A stretch of DNA of 9,488 nt from an uncultured Pseudanabaenaceae cyanobacterium (GCA_938015405.1 CALLPZ010000582.1:1-9488); one strand, 5' to 3'. Positions 1 to 6,841 are shown, counted from the first letter of the stretch. Made by a program: numbers and translations. Notes: generated from the letters alone by a model not told the origin.

Positions 1-30
1 AAATAACCGCTCTTGCGGAGACTGCGCCAT
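1..30 (-). CDS. N-terminal start of an unidentified gene leaving the window
   Basis: Only the first ten codons are visible, reading MAQSPQERLF on the minus strand, so no function can be assigned. The case for a real gene is the start context. An ATG at 30-28 is preceded by AGGAGGT with a five-base spacer, a near-ideal Shine-Dalgarno arrangement. An in-frame TAG lies only five codons upstream, so the protein cannot extend much further at its N-terminus. It lies downstream of, and in the same direction as, the small membrane-protein gene at 186-314, with a hairpin between them. The two could be co-transcribed with attenuation, or be separate units; the sequence does not decide. Confidence 0.55.
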   Translation of the reverse strand, partial: MAQSPQERLF

Positions 31-106
31 GGCTACCTCCTGCTAGGTCTAAGCTGGCTGCAATCCTCCAAGCCCAACCCAAATTGCAGGTGACGTAGGC
101 GAACTA

Positions 107-147
107 TTCCCTCGTTTGTACCTAAGCCATCTTGGGCAACGAGGGAA
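107..147 (-). terminator. Two-tier hairpin between two minus-strand genes
   Basis: A perfect 10-bp outer stem pairs TTCCCTCGTT (107-116) with AACGAGGGAA (138-147). Inside it, CCTAAG (121-126) can pair with CTTGGG (131-136), with one G-T wobble, around a CCAT loop. It begins about 40 bases beyond the stop codon of the 186-314 gene, where a terminator or attenuator would sit. Neither side carries a proper run of T, so intrinsic termination is uncertain. It could instead be an RNA-stability or processing element. Confidence 0.4.
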
Positions 148-185
148 AATTTCCAGCCCAAGACACTAAGCTCCACAATGTCGCT

Positions 186-314
186 CTAATGGGCGGAACC
201 GTTGCCATGGTAGTCGTCCGTATCGTAGTAGCCGTTCTTAGTGCCGAAAAATAATGTGGTGACCGTAAACAAGGCAGTCAGACCGAATAGAAAAAGCTCA
301 GCTTTCACAACCAT
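186..314 (-). CDS. Small single-helix membrane protein, unassigned
   Basis: A 42-codon minus-strand frame, ATG at 314-312 and TAG at 188-186. Residues 6-24 form one hydrophobic stretch of Leu, Phe, Val, Thr and Gly that would span a membrane. It is followed by a short polar tail rich in Tyr, Asp, Gly and His that ends GNGSAH. A short N-terminus, one helix and a conserved-looking polar tail is the architecture of small accessory subunits of cyanobacterial thylakoid complexes (photosystems, cytochrome b6f, NDH-1 subunits such as NdhP or NdhQ). I cannot match it to one of them from memory. GAGG lies one base before the ATG, too close for ideal use, but seven bases before a GTG at codon 3 (308-306), so the protein may start there with 40 residues. 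The clean helix-plus-tail pattern argues against a chance frame. Confidence 0.6.
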   Translation of the reverse strand: MVVKAELFLFGLTALFTVTTLFFGTKNGYYDTDDYHGNGSAH

Positions 315-677
315 TCCTCACAGTGAATTTGCCGACCGGGTCGGGCTTACCCATTGTCACGAACATTCAGGGGCTTGCGGGGGTTTCTATCAGTATGTAA
401 AGCCTACTTCTCCCATTACTGTTATTTAGTCCAGTCTCAAAGGACAAGCCTTAAGCAACCTCTGCAAAGGACCGTAGGCTGGGATCACCCATATATCGAA
501 TACAAGGGGAGACGAGAATATCAGATCAAGCGGTTCCGGGCATCGTTTAGACGTTGCTCAATCAAGGAGGTTGAGCATTGTTACATTCCCAGTCCCAAAA
601 GCCCTTCAGCAAAGCTGTAGGCTGGATTTACACCCGGCAGCTCCGCTTTCGCCAGGTCTCAGACTTTATTCATTGCC
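315..677. other. 363-base intergenic region between divergent genes
   Basis: This region separates the minus-strand small gene from the plus-strand fusion gene and should hold promoters for both. I see no convincing -35/-10 pair for either direction. It contains an imperfect direct repeat (GCAAAG followed by GTAGGCTGG, at 464-482 and 609-625), and near its right end the Shine-Dalgarno-bearing hairpin listed separately. The open frames crossing it have no protein-like composition and no ribosome binding site, apart from the possible leader peptide starting at 578. Confidence 0.5.
555..577 (+). promoter_or_regulatory. Hairpin displaying a strong Shine-Dalgarno sequence in its loop
   Basis: TGCTCAA (555-561) pairs perfectly with TTGAGCA (571-577). 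The nine-base loop contains AAGGAGG (564-570), the best ribosome binding site in the upstream region. Seven bases after it is a TTG (578-580) opening a 37-codon frame. That frame ends at a TGA (689-691) and so overlaps the ATG of the fusion gene by 14 bases. The fusion gene itself has no recognisable Shine-Dalgarno before its ATG. A leader peptide with translational coupling would explain this, but it is inference; the match could be chance. Confidence 0.3.
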
Positions 678-3305
678 ATGGCACAGGTTGACCGCGATCG
701 CTGGCTGGCCAGCAACAGCCTTTTCTCCGAACTCTCTACGGAAGCACGCCAAGCCTTAACCCAAAACATTACCGAAGTGCAGGTCGCGGCCAATTGTCGG
801 CTGATTCTGGAAGATAGCCCTCCCGAACGGTTGCTCATTTTGCATCAAGGCCAATTGGAGGCCTACCACACTCGCCGTTTGGGCCCCGCAGAGGTCAACA
901 TTCTGGGACCTGGGGCTGTGCTGGGGTTGCGATCGCTCCTCCTCCAACAACTCAGTCCTCGCACCATCAACACCCTTAGCGACTGCACCCTCTGGCAGGT
1001 CAACGGAGCGCAGCTTCAATCCCTTGCCGAGCAATACCCCGAATTCACAGGCCTCGTCTCCCAAGACATGGCCGCAGAGCTGGCCAGCCTCTCGGCCCAG
1101 TTAGCCTATGAAAAAGATCGGCAGCAGGCCCTCCGCAGTTACGAAGTCAGCCGGGTGACGCGGGGGGTCATTGGCTCCAGCCGATATGCCAAGCGGCTAC
1201 GACAAAACGTTCGAGAGGCAGCCCAACTCAAACCCGATGCAGAGTCGGGCAGGCGCTCCCCCCTACTCATCACTGGCGAGCCGGGCCTCAACAAAGACAA
1301 CCTAGCGGCCTTGATCCACTTTGGCTCTGGCAATCGCCGTAACCCGATGATCCGCATAGATTGCCAAAGTCTTCGCCTTCAGGATCTGTTTGGGCGGGGT
1401 GAGCAACCGGGATTGTTGGAATGGCTGGGGGAAGGAACGCTATTGCTCAATAACCTTCAAGACTTACCCAGCGATCTCCAAGCCCCTATTCAGCAGCTGC
1501 TCGAAACGGGCCATTATCCAGTTCAAAGCATTGCTCACCAAGCTTCGCCTCTCAATTCAGTCCCTTCGTTTCAAACGAGCCCAGCCGCGATCGCCCCACC
1601 CCTTCAGGCCAGTCGTGCCTGGATCATGGCCGTAGCCGAGCGCAATCTGCCTAACTTTAGCCCTCACATTCCCATTCAAATCAAGGTACCGCCCCTGCGA
1701 GTCCGCAAGGCTGATATCGAGGCCCAGATCAACTACTACCTGGCTCTGCAATGTCGCACTAGTGGCGAAATGCGGCCAAAAGTCACCCCCGAAGCCCTAC
1801 GCAGTCTCCAAGGCTACGACTTTCCAGGCAATCTCACAGAATTAGAAAACCTGCTGGAACGGGCCATGCGCCAGCGAGAGGGTAATAGCTCCTTAACAGA
1901 AGACATCTTTTGGTCCAACGGCCGGAAACAACAGCGCTTTCGCCTCAACTTACTCAACGCTTACCCCGCCCTACGTCAGTTCCTGCGCAGTCCCGCCTGG
2001 CCCGATCGCCTCAACTATGGCTTCACCGCACCGATTTATGTGATCGTCGTTGCCCTACTCTTCTTCGGCCCTCAAACCCGTGACCACAACTTCGCCCTCA
2101 ACCTATTTTGGGCCTGGTGGTGGCCCCTCATTCTCCTCAGTTTCCCCTTCGTCGGGCGACTATGGTGCTCCGTTTGTCCCTTTATGATCTACGGCGAGAT
2201 CACACAATGGCTGAGGCAAAAGCTCTGGCCTGGTTCCCTGCTGCCCTGGCCCCGAAAATGGGCCGACCGCTGGGGGGGCTGGATTTTATTTGGCGGCTTT
2301 ACCCTCATCCTGCTGTGGGAAGAGCTATGGAATTTAGAAAATACAGCCTATCTCTCCGCCTGGCTCTTAGTCATCATCACCGCCGGAGCCATGATTTGCT
2401 CCGCTCTATTTGAGCGGCGTTTTTGGTGCCGTTACCTCTGCCCCATTGGTGGCATGAACGGCCTCTTCGCCAAACTCGCCATAACCGAGCTCCGGGCCCA
2501 GCAGGGGATCTGCGCTGCCAGCTGCAACACCTACCAGTGCTATAAGGGCGGCCCCGCCCTAGGCGAAGGGCAAGAAACCGATGGCTGCCCCCTCTACTCT
2601 CACCCCGCCCAGCTCACAGATAACCGCAACTGCGTCCTCTGCATGACCTGTCTTCAGGCCTGTCCCCACCGTTCCATCGCCGTCAACCTCAGGCCACCGG
2701 GAATTGAACTTTGGACCAGCCACCAACCCTTGAGCTACGAGGCTGCGCTGTTATTTCTGCTGCTTGGGGCCGTGCCGCTCCATCACTTGGCAGAGCTAGT
2801 TCAAGTCTTTGGCCAATCTCCAGTCCTGCTGGATGGCTTCTGGTCCCATGCCGCTTGGTCCATCTTGGCAATCGTCCTGCCCGGCGCGATCGCCCTCCTC
2901 GCCAACATCCTCATCCAACAACTCCCCCAGCGCCTCAAAGCCATCCAGCCCAATCTCTGTCGACCTCGCGGCTTTCAACAACTGGCCTACGGCTACCTTC
3001 CCCTGACTCTCTTCGCCAATCTGGCCCACTACCTCCACCTAGGTCTGGCCGAAGCTGGGAGAATTTGGCCCGTAAGCCTGGCAACCTTTGGGCTTAGTCA
3101 AACCTATGACTTGGGCAATAGCCCCTTCATCTGGGTCGCTGACCCCGCAGTCATCGCCTTCCTCCAAGGCAGCAGCTTGGCCGCCGGGCTCATCCTAAGC
3201 ATCGTCCTCACCCAGAAAATCGCTAAGCAGAAATTGCAGCAGTTGTGGCCTCAGCACCTAGGGGCGATCGCCATCACCATAGGACTATGGCAGCTCATCC
3301 TTTAG
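678..3305 (+). CDS. CRP-like / pseudo-AAA+ sigma-54-activator / membrane polyferredoxin fusion protein
   Basis: An 875-residue protein with three modules. Residues 10-135 resemble a cyclic-nucleotide-binding fold; the phosphate-binding cassette keeps Gly83 and Pro94-Arg95 but has Leu84 where Glu is usual, so ligand binding is doubtful. A helical linker (130-155) leads to a sigma-54-activator-type AAA+ domain (164-412) that is badly degenerate: Walker A is GEPGLNKD, Walker B ends in Asn258-Asn259 instead of Asp-Glu, the GAFTGA loop and arginine-finger segment are missing, and the PGNxREL arginine is Thr387. No helix-turn-helix follows. Residues 451-875 are a NapH/NosR/CcoG-like membrane part with CxxCP (497, 500), CxxxCP (584, 588) and two cytosolic cluster motifs (Cys612/616/621/637 and Cys652/655/658/662), with about five more helices after these. 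The likely role is redox sensing or electron transfer at a membrane; substrate and partners are unknown. ATG 678 is the only start after an in-frame TAG at 618. Confidence 0.9.
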   Translation: MAQVDRDRWLASNSLFSELSTEARQALTQNITEVQVAANCRLILEDSPPERLLILHQGQLEAYHTRRLGPAEVNILGPGAVLGLRSLLLQQLSPRTINTLSDCTLWQVNGAQLQSLAEQYPEFTGLVSQDMAAELASLSAQLAYEKDRQQALRSYEVSRVTRGVIGSSRYAKRLRQNVREAAQLKPDAESGRRSPLLITGEPGLNKDNLAALIHFGSGNRRNPMIRIDCQSLRLQDLFGRGEQPGLLEWLGEGTLLLNNLQDLPSDLQAPIQQLLETGHYPVQSIAHQASPLNSVPSFQTSPAAIAPPLQASRAWIMAVAERNLPNFSPHIPIQIKVPPLRVRKADIEAQINYYLALQCRTSGEMRPKVTPEALRSLQGYDFPGNLTELENLLERAMRQREGNSSLTEDIFWSNGRKQQRFRLNLLNAYPALRQFLRSPAWPDRLNYGFTAPIYVIVVALLFFGPQTRDHNFALNLFWAWWWPLILLSFPFVGRLWCSVCPFMIYGEITQWLRQKLWPGSLLPWPRKWADRWGGWILFGGFTLILLWEELWNLENTAYLSAWLLVIITAGAMICSALFERRFWCRYLCPIGGMNGLFAKLAITELRAQQGICAASCNTYQCYKGGPALGEGQETDGCPLYSHPAQLTDNRNCVLCMTCLQACPHRSIAVNLRPPGIELWTSHQPLSYEAALLFLLLGAVPLHHLAELVQVFGQSPVLLDGFWSHAAWSILAIVLPGAIALLANILIQQLPQRLKAIQPNLCRPRGFQQLAYGYLPLTLFANLAHYLHLGLAEAGRIWPVSLATFGLSQTYDLGNSPFIWVADPAVIAFLQGSSLAAGLILSIVLTQKIAKQKLQQLWPQHLGAIAITIGLWQLIL

Positions 3306-3541
3306 GGGATATTCAAAAAATAAAACATCCCATAGCTGGACCGCTCCCTTCGACGACGCCCAGGAAACGACTGCCGAAACTGAATGCTGGTTTCGCCTAC
3401 GCTCAACCAGCGGCTTTGTCTTGTAGAACAAGAGGATGACCAAATCCTTGGCAGTCATTACCCCAATCTCCCTAAAGCAACTTCATGCTGCAATCTCCCA
3501 ATGCCCGCCCAAGCAGCCCCCCTAGCAACCTAATTTCCAAC
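3306..3541. other. Intergenic stretch with a possible frameshifted gene remnant
   Basis: No intact gene is supported here. One plus-strand frame (about 3337-3426) has protein-like composition and reads WTAPFDDAQETTAETECWF and onward to SGFVL before a TAG. Moving by one base at about 3420 continues in another frame with VEQEDDQILGSHYPNLPKA and ends at TAA 3531-3533. Joined, these would give roughly 65 residues, which suggests a decayed gene or one with a sequencing frameshift. No start codon with a ribosome binding site is evident, and I do not recognise the family. This is a weak inference from composition alone. Confidence 0.25.
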
Positions 3542-3581
3542 AGAAAAAGCCCGACCAGAAGTCTCTGGTCGGGCTTTTTCT
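3542..3581. terminator. Perfect 18-bp bidirectional intrinsic terminator
   Basis: AGAAAAAGCCCGACCAGA (3542-3559) pairs without mismatch with TCTGGTCGGGCTTTTTCT (3564-3581) around a four-base AGTC loop. The GC-rich core is flanked by A5 on one side and T5 on the other, so both strands give a stem followed by U-rich RNA. It lies between the convergent ends of the fusion gene (stop at 3305) and rnj (stop at 3646) and most likely terminates both transcripts. A second small hairpin, CCCCA/TGGGG (3604-3608 with 3612-3616), lies between it and the rnj stop. Confidence 0.9.
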
Positions 3582-3645
3582 AAAGTCTTGGCCTATGCCT
3601 TACCCCCACGATGGGGACTAAAGCAATTCACCAAACTTGATCTGT

Positions 3646-5589
3646 TTACTTGGACACGGCAACCTTCTTCGCAGAAGAACGACGACGACGCAAACCAGTC
3701 TTAGGTGCTTCAGAGACAACCGGCTCGGACTTCGTCACAACCGCCTTCTTGGCAGCAGCAGACTTCGTAATCACCTTCTTACTAGGTGCCGAATCAGACT
3801 TACCAGAAGCGCGAGTTGAAATCACCTTGCGATTAACCTTGGGCTTATCGCTACCGCTCGGTGCAGCAGGCACAATCTCAGAGGCATCTTCAGGCTGGAC
3901 CACGACCATCACCATGGGGCGGTTTTGCAATTCGCGACGCAGACGACGCTGAATGCCGGTCTCAATCTGAGTTTGAACTCCAATCCAATCAATCTCAACT
4001 TCGCCCTTGCTGTTAGAGCTCTTAAAGTCAGCCCAACGATCCTTCAGAACCATATCCACCTCACGGTAGATCCAGCCTTGGAAACGCTTGTGGTCTGCAG
4101 CGTTAATCACACCGCGCAAACGCACATCGGGGTCCCGCAGAAGCTGGCCATCATTCGTCACAATCACAGTTGTGACAACCATGCCATCTTCAGCCAGTTG
4201 CTGACGTTCCTTCAGCGCACGGTCATCAACCATGCCCTTACGGGAACCATCCACGAGCTCAATACCGGAAGGAACCTTGCCGGCAACGTCAATGGAATCA
4301 GCCGTGATTTCAACAATGTCGCCATTGTCGATGATGCGAATATTCTCTTCAGGGATACCCATGCTCTGGCCCGTCTGAGCATGCTTAACCAGCATCCGGT
4401 GCTCACCATGCACAGGCAAGAAGAACTTAGGACGGGTCAAAGCCAGCATTAACTTCTGATCTTCCTGGCAACCGTGGCCGGAAACATGGAGCCCCTTGCC
4501 CTTGCCGTAGGCAACATAAGCGCCCTGCTGCATCAACATATCGATGACGTTGACTACAGAGATGGTGTTACCCGGAATGGGGTTCGCGGAGAAGATGATG
4601 GTGTCACCCTCGCGGACCTTGACCTGCTGGTGCTCGCCGCGAGCAATGCGGGTCATGGCCGCCATGGTCTCGCCTTGGGAACCTGTGGATAGAATCAGGA
4701 CTTCGCTATCCTTGTAATTGCGAATCTCTTTGAGCGGCACAAACAAATCATCGGAGCAACGCACATAGCCCAATTCACGGGCCTTAGCGATGACATTGAG
4801 CATGGAACGGCCAATGACACCGACCTTGCGCTTATGCTTGGTCGCCAGCTCCAGAATCATATTGACCCGGTGAACGGACGAGGCAAAGGTGGTCACCATG
4901 ACCCGACCTTTTGCAGCCCCAATCTCTCGATCCAAACCAGGGAAAACGGCACGCTCGGAAGGCGTAAAGCCAGGAACCTCAGAATTGGTGGAGTCGCTGA
5001 TCAGCAACTGCACACCCTGCTCACCGTATTCAGCCAGCTTCTGGAAGTCGAAGTACTCTCCGTCAACGGGAGTATGGTCAACCTTGAAGTCACCGGTAAA
5101 GATCACCACGCCCACGGGGGTGCGAATGGCCAGGGTGAAGCTATCCGCCATGGAGTGGGTATTGCGGATGAACTCAATTAAGAAGTTCGAACCCAGACGA
5201 ACTGTGTCGCGGGGGCTAACAGTGCGCAGTTCGGTACGATCGCTAACACCTGCTTCTTCTAACTTGCCGGACAGCAAAGACAGCGCCAACTTAGGGCCGT
5301 AAATGACCGGAATATCAATTTGCTTCAAATGAAAAGCAATACCGCCAATGTGATCCTCATGACCGTGGGTGACGATCATGCCCTTAATGCGGTCCTGGTT
5401 CTCCCGCAGATAGGTCATATCTGGCAGGACAATGTTTACACCATGCATTCCATCGGTGGGAAACGCCAAACCAGCGTCTACCAGAATGATTTCATCACCG
5501 TATTCAAATACGCAGGTATTTTTGCCAATCTCATGGAGACCGCCTAGGGGAATGACCTTGAGGGCCTCATTAGAGTTGCGCTTAACCAT
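3646..5589 (-). CDS. rnj: Ribonuclease J
   Basis: A 647-residue metallo-beta-lactamase/beta-CASP ribonuclease, a 5'-3' exo- and endonuclease acting in mRNA decay and rRNA processing in the cytoplasm. The metal-site residues are all visible: HGHEDH (75-80), His145 in NTHSMADS, Asp167 in FTGDFKVD, and His394 in PVHGEHR. The beta-CASP segment holds STGSQGE (301-307) and SANPIPGN (334-341); HVSGHG (368-373) is also intact. Residues from about 570 to the end are a low-complexity tail rich in Lys, Arg, Ser, Ala and Val, ending in an RRRR patch. It is an appended basic extension of the kind seen in cyanobacterial RNase J and may bind RNA or partners. ATG 5589-5587 is preceded by AAGGAG with a suitable spacer. 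The gene is the last of asd-dapA-rnj but is separated from dapA by 358 bases, so it may have its own promoter. Confidence 0.97.
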   Translation of the reverse strand: MVKRNSNEALKVIPLGGLHEIGKNTCVFEYGDEIILVDAGLAFPTDGMHGVNIVLPDMTYLRENQDRIKGMIVTHGHEDHIGGIAFHLKQIDIPVIYGPKLALSLLSGKLEEAGVSDRTELRTVSPRDTVRLGSNFLIEFIRNTHSMADSFTLAIRTPVGVVIFTGDFKVDHTPVDGEYFDFQKLAEYGEQGVQLLISDSTNSEVPGFTPSERAVFPGLDREIGAAKGRVMVTTFASSVHRVNMILELATKHKRKVGVIGRSMLNVIAKARELGYVRCSDDLFVPLKEIRNYKDSEVLILSTGSQGETMAAMTRIARGEHQQVKVREGDTIIFSANPIPGNTISVVNVIDMLMQQGAYVAYGKGKGLHVSGHGCQEDQKLMLALTRPKFFLPVHGEHRMLVKHAQTGQSMGIPEENIRIIDNGDIVEITADSIDVAGKVPSGIELVDGSRKGMVDDRALKERQQLAEDGMVVTTVIVTNDGQLLRDPDVRLRGVINAADHKRFQGWIYREVDMVLKDRWADFKSSNSKGEVEIDWIGVQTQIETGIQRRLRRELQNRPMVMVVVQPEDASEIVPAAPSGSDKPKVNRKVISTRASGKSDSAPSKKVITKSAAAKKAVVTKSEPVVSEAPKTGLRRRRSSAKKVAVSK

Positions 5590-5947
5590 GTTACTCCTTA
5601 GCTTTCAAACACTTTGTAGACACGAAACTTACGGGTGAACCACCGCCCTAGAAACGGGGGAGGAAAGTTCACGGTGCGCCAACCTTGCGAGGAGATAGTT
5701 GTGAAACGAACTATTCCAGCTACCGTAGCGACGCAATGCCTCGCAATCGAGGCAAGAGGGTTGGGACCTAGACCTCCACATCCCACTGACAGAGCCAAAT
5801 CCAAGCCAGTGGAGTCAAACGGTCCCCAAAATTCTAGATTTCAAATTCTTAACGATGGACAGACAAGGTTTACGGACGAAACCCAACAGCGGAGCGAGAA
5901 CGTTCTAACAACACTTGAACCACGGGGCAAACCCCAAAAATCGGCAC
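5590..5947 (-). promoter_or_regulatory. Long rnj leader / dapA-rnj intergenic region
   Basis: This is 358 bases with no credible gene, long for a gap inside a same-strand cluster. On the minus strand it has a possible -10 box TAGAAT (5836-5831) without a clear -35, and a perfect GCCTCG/CGAGGC hairpin with a four-base loop (5738-5753). AAGGAG lies just before the rnj start. A GGGG/CCCC hairpin just after dapA has its T-run on the wrong side for termination in this direction. The region could be a regulated 5' leader for rnj, by analogy with self-regulated RNase leaders such as that of rne; this is inference. Confidence 0.4.
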
Positions 5948-6841
5948 TTAGGCCTTAGCAGCAATCCCTAATTCATCCAATACAGCCTTCAGCTTCTGCG
6001 TAACTTCTTCGGACACCTCCACCAGGGGAGAACGAACACTACCTACATCCCAGCCCTGCAACTGCAATGCAGCCTTTACGGGAATCGGATTGGTCATAAG
6101 GAACAACGTCTTGAACAAAGGTTGCAGACGAAGATGAACATCTCGGGCCTCAGCCACATTGCCAGATTCAAAGGCTCGCACCATAGCCTGGAGGTCATCT
6201 CCCACCAAGTGGCTTGCCACACTCACAATCCCTGCGCTCCCCACAGATAACATCGGCAGAGTTAGGGCGTCATCTCCAGCATAAACGGCAAATTTAGAAG
6301 GTGCCAGCCTACGGATCTCACTCGCTTGGTCTAGACTGCCACTGGCTTCTTTGATAGCAACAATACCAGGCACCTGAGCTAAACGCACCACAGTCTCAGG
6401 CAAGAGATTGGATCCAGTTCGCCCAGGGATGTTGTAAAGCATCATTGGTATATCTGGACAAGCCTTGGCGATCGCCTCGAAATGACGATACATCCCTTCC
6501 TGCGGCGGCTTATTGTAGTAAGGCACTACTTGCAGCGTACCGTCAAGCCCTAGGGTCTGAGCTTTGCGGGTCGCAGCGATGGCTTCTTGGGTTGAGTTAG
6601 ACCCAGTTCCAGCCATAACCTTAGCTTTCCCAGCAACAGCCGCTTTAACAACATGGAATAGCTCATATTCCTCATCCCAAGACAGGGTAGGAGATTCTCC
6701 AGTCGTCCCACAGAGCAAGACCGTATCTGTCCCGTGGTCGGCAAGATGGGACGCCAAAGCTTCTGCGACGGCATAGTTAACCTTACCGTCGCCATCAAAT
6801 GGCGTAATCATTGCGGTTAGAACCCGCCCAAAGTTAGTCAC
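5948..6841 (-). CDS. dapA: 4-hydroxy-tetrahydrodipicolinate synthase
   Basis: A 297-residue class I aldolase-fold enzyme that condenses pyruvate with aspartate semialdehyde, the first committed step toward diaminopimelate and lysine, in the cytoplasm. The Schiff-base Lys164 lies in VAIKEASG. Tyr136 and Arg141 are in YNIPGRT, Thr46-Thr47 in GTTGES, and the YYNKP motif is at 108-112. The length is normal for the family, and nothing is missing. Translation starts at GTG (6841-6839), preceded by GAGG with a six-base spacer; the resulting N-terminus (MTNFGRVLTAMITPF) fits the family. It follows asd by 68 bases in the same direction, and its substrate is the product of Asd, so co-transcription is very likely. 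Feedback inhibition by lysine is common in bacterial DapA but cannot be confirmed here. Confidence 0.97.
   Translation of the reverse strand: MTNFGRVLTAMITPFDGDGKVNYAVAEALASHLADHGTDTVLLCGTTGESPTLSWDEEYELFHVVKAAVAGKAKVMAGTGSNSTQEAIAATRKAQTLGLDGTLQVVPYYNKPPQEGMYRHFEAIAKACPDIPMMLYNIPGRTGSNLLPETVVRLAQVPGIVAIKEASGSLDQASEIRRLAPSKFAVYAGDDALTLPMLSVGSAGIVSVASHLVGDDLQAMVRAFESGNVAEARDVHLRLQPLFKTLFLMTNPIPVKAALQLQGWDVGSVRSPLVEVSEEVTQKLKAVLDELGIAAKA

Noticed and set aside
354..620. 88-codon plus-strand frame upstream of the fusion gene
   Set aside because: No ribosome binding site and low-plausibility composition; it crosses a region expected to hold promoters.
678..3305. Calling the fusion protein a working sigma-54-dependent transcription activator
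   Set aside because: It lacks the GAFTGA loop, Walker B acids, arginine fingers and a DNA-binding domain, and the likely host phylum lacks sigma-54.
5598..5804. 68-codon minus-strand frame in the rnj leader
   Set aside because: TTG start without a clear Shine-Dalgarno; no recognisable pattern, so treated as leader RNA rather than a gene.
5923..5941. GGGG/CCCC hairpin just after dapA as a terminator
   Set aside because: The T-run precedes the hairpin in the direction of dapA transcription, so it does not fit an intrinsic terminator for that transcript.
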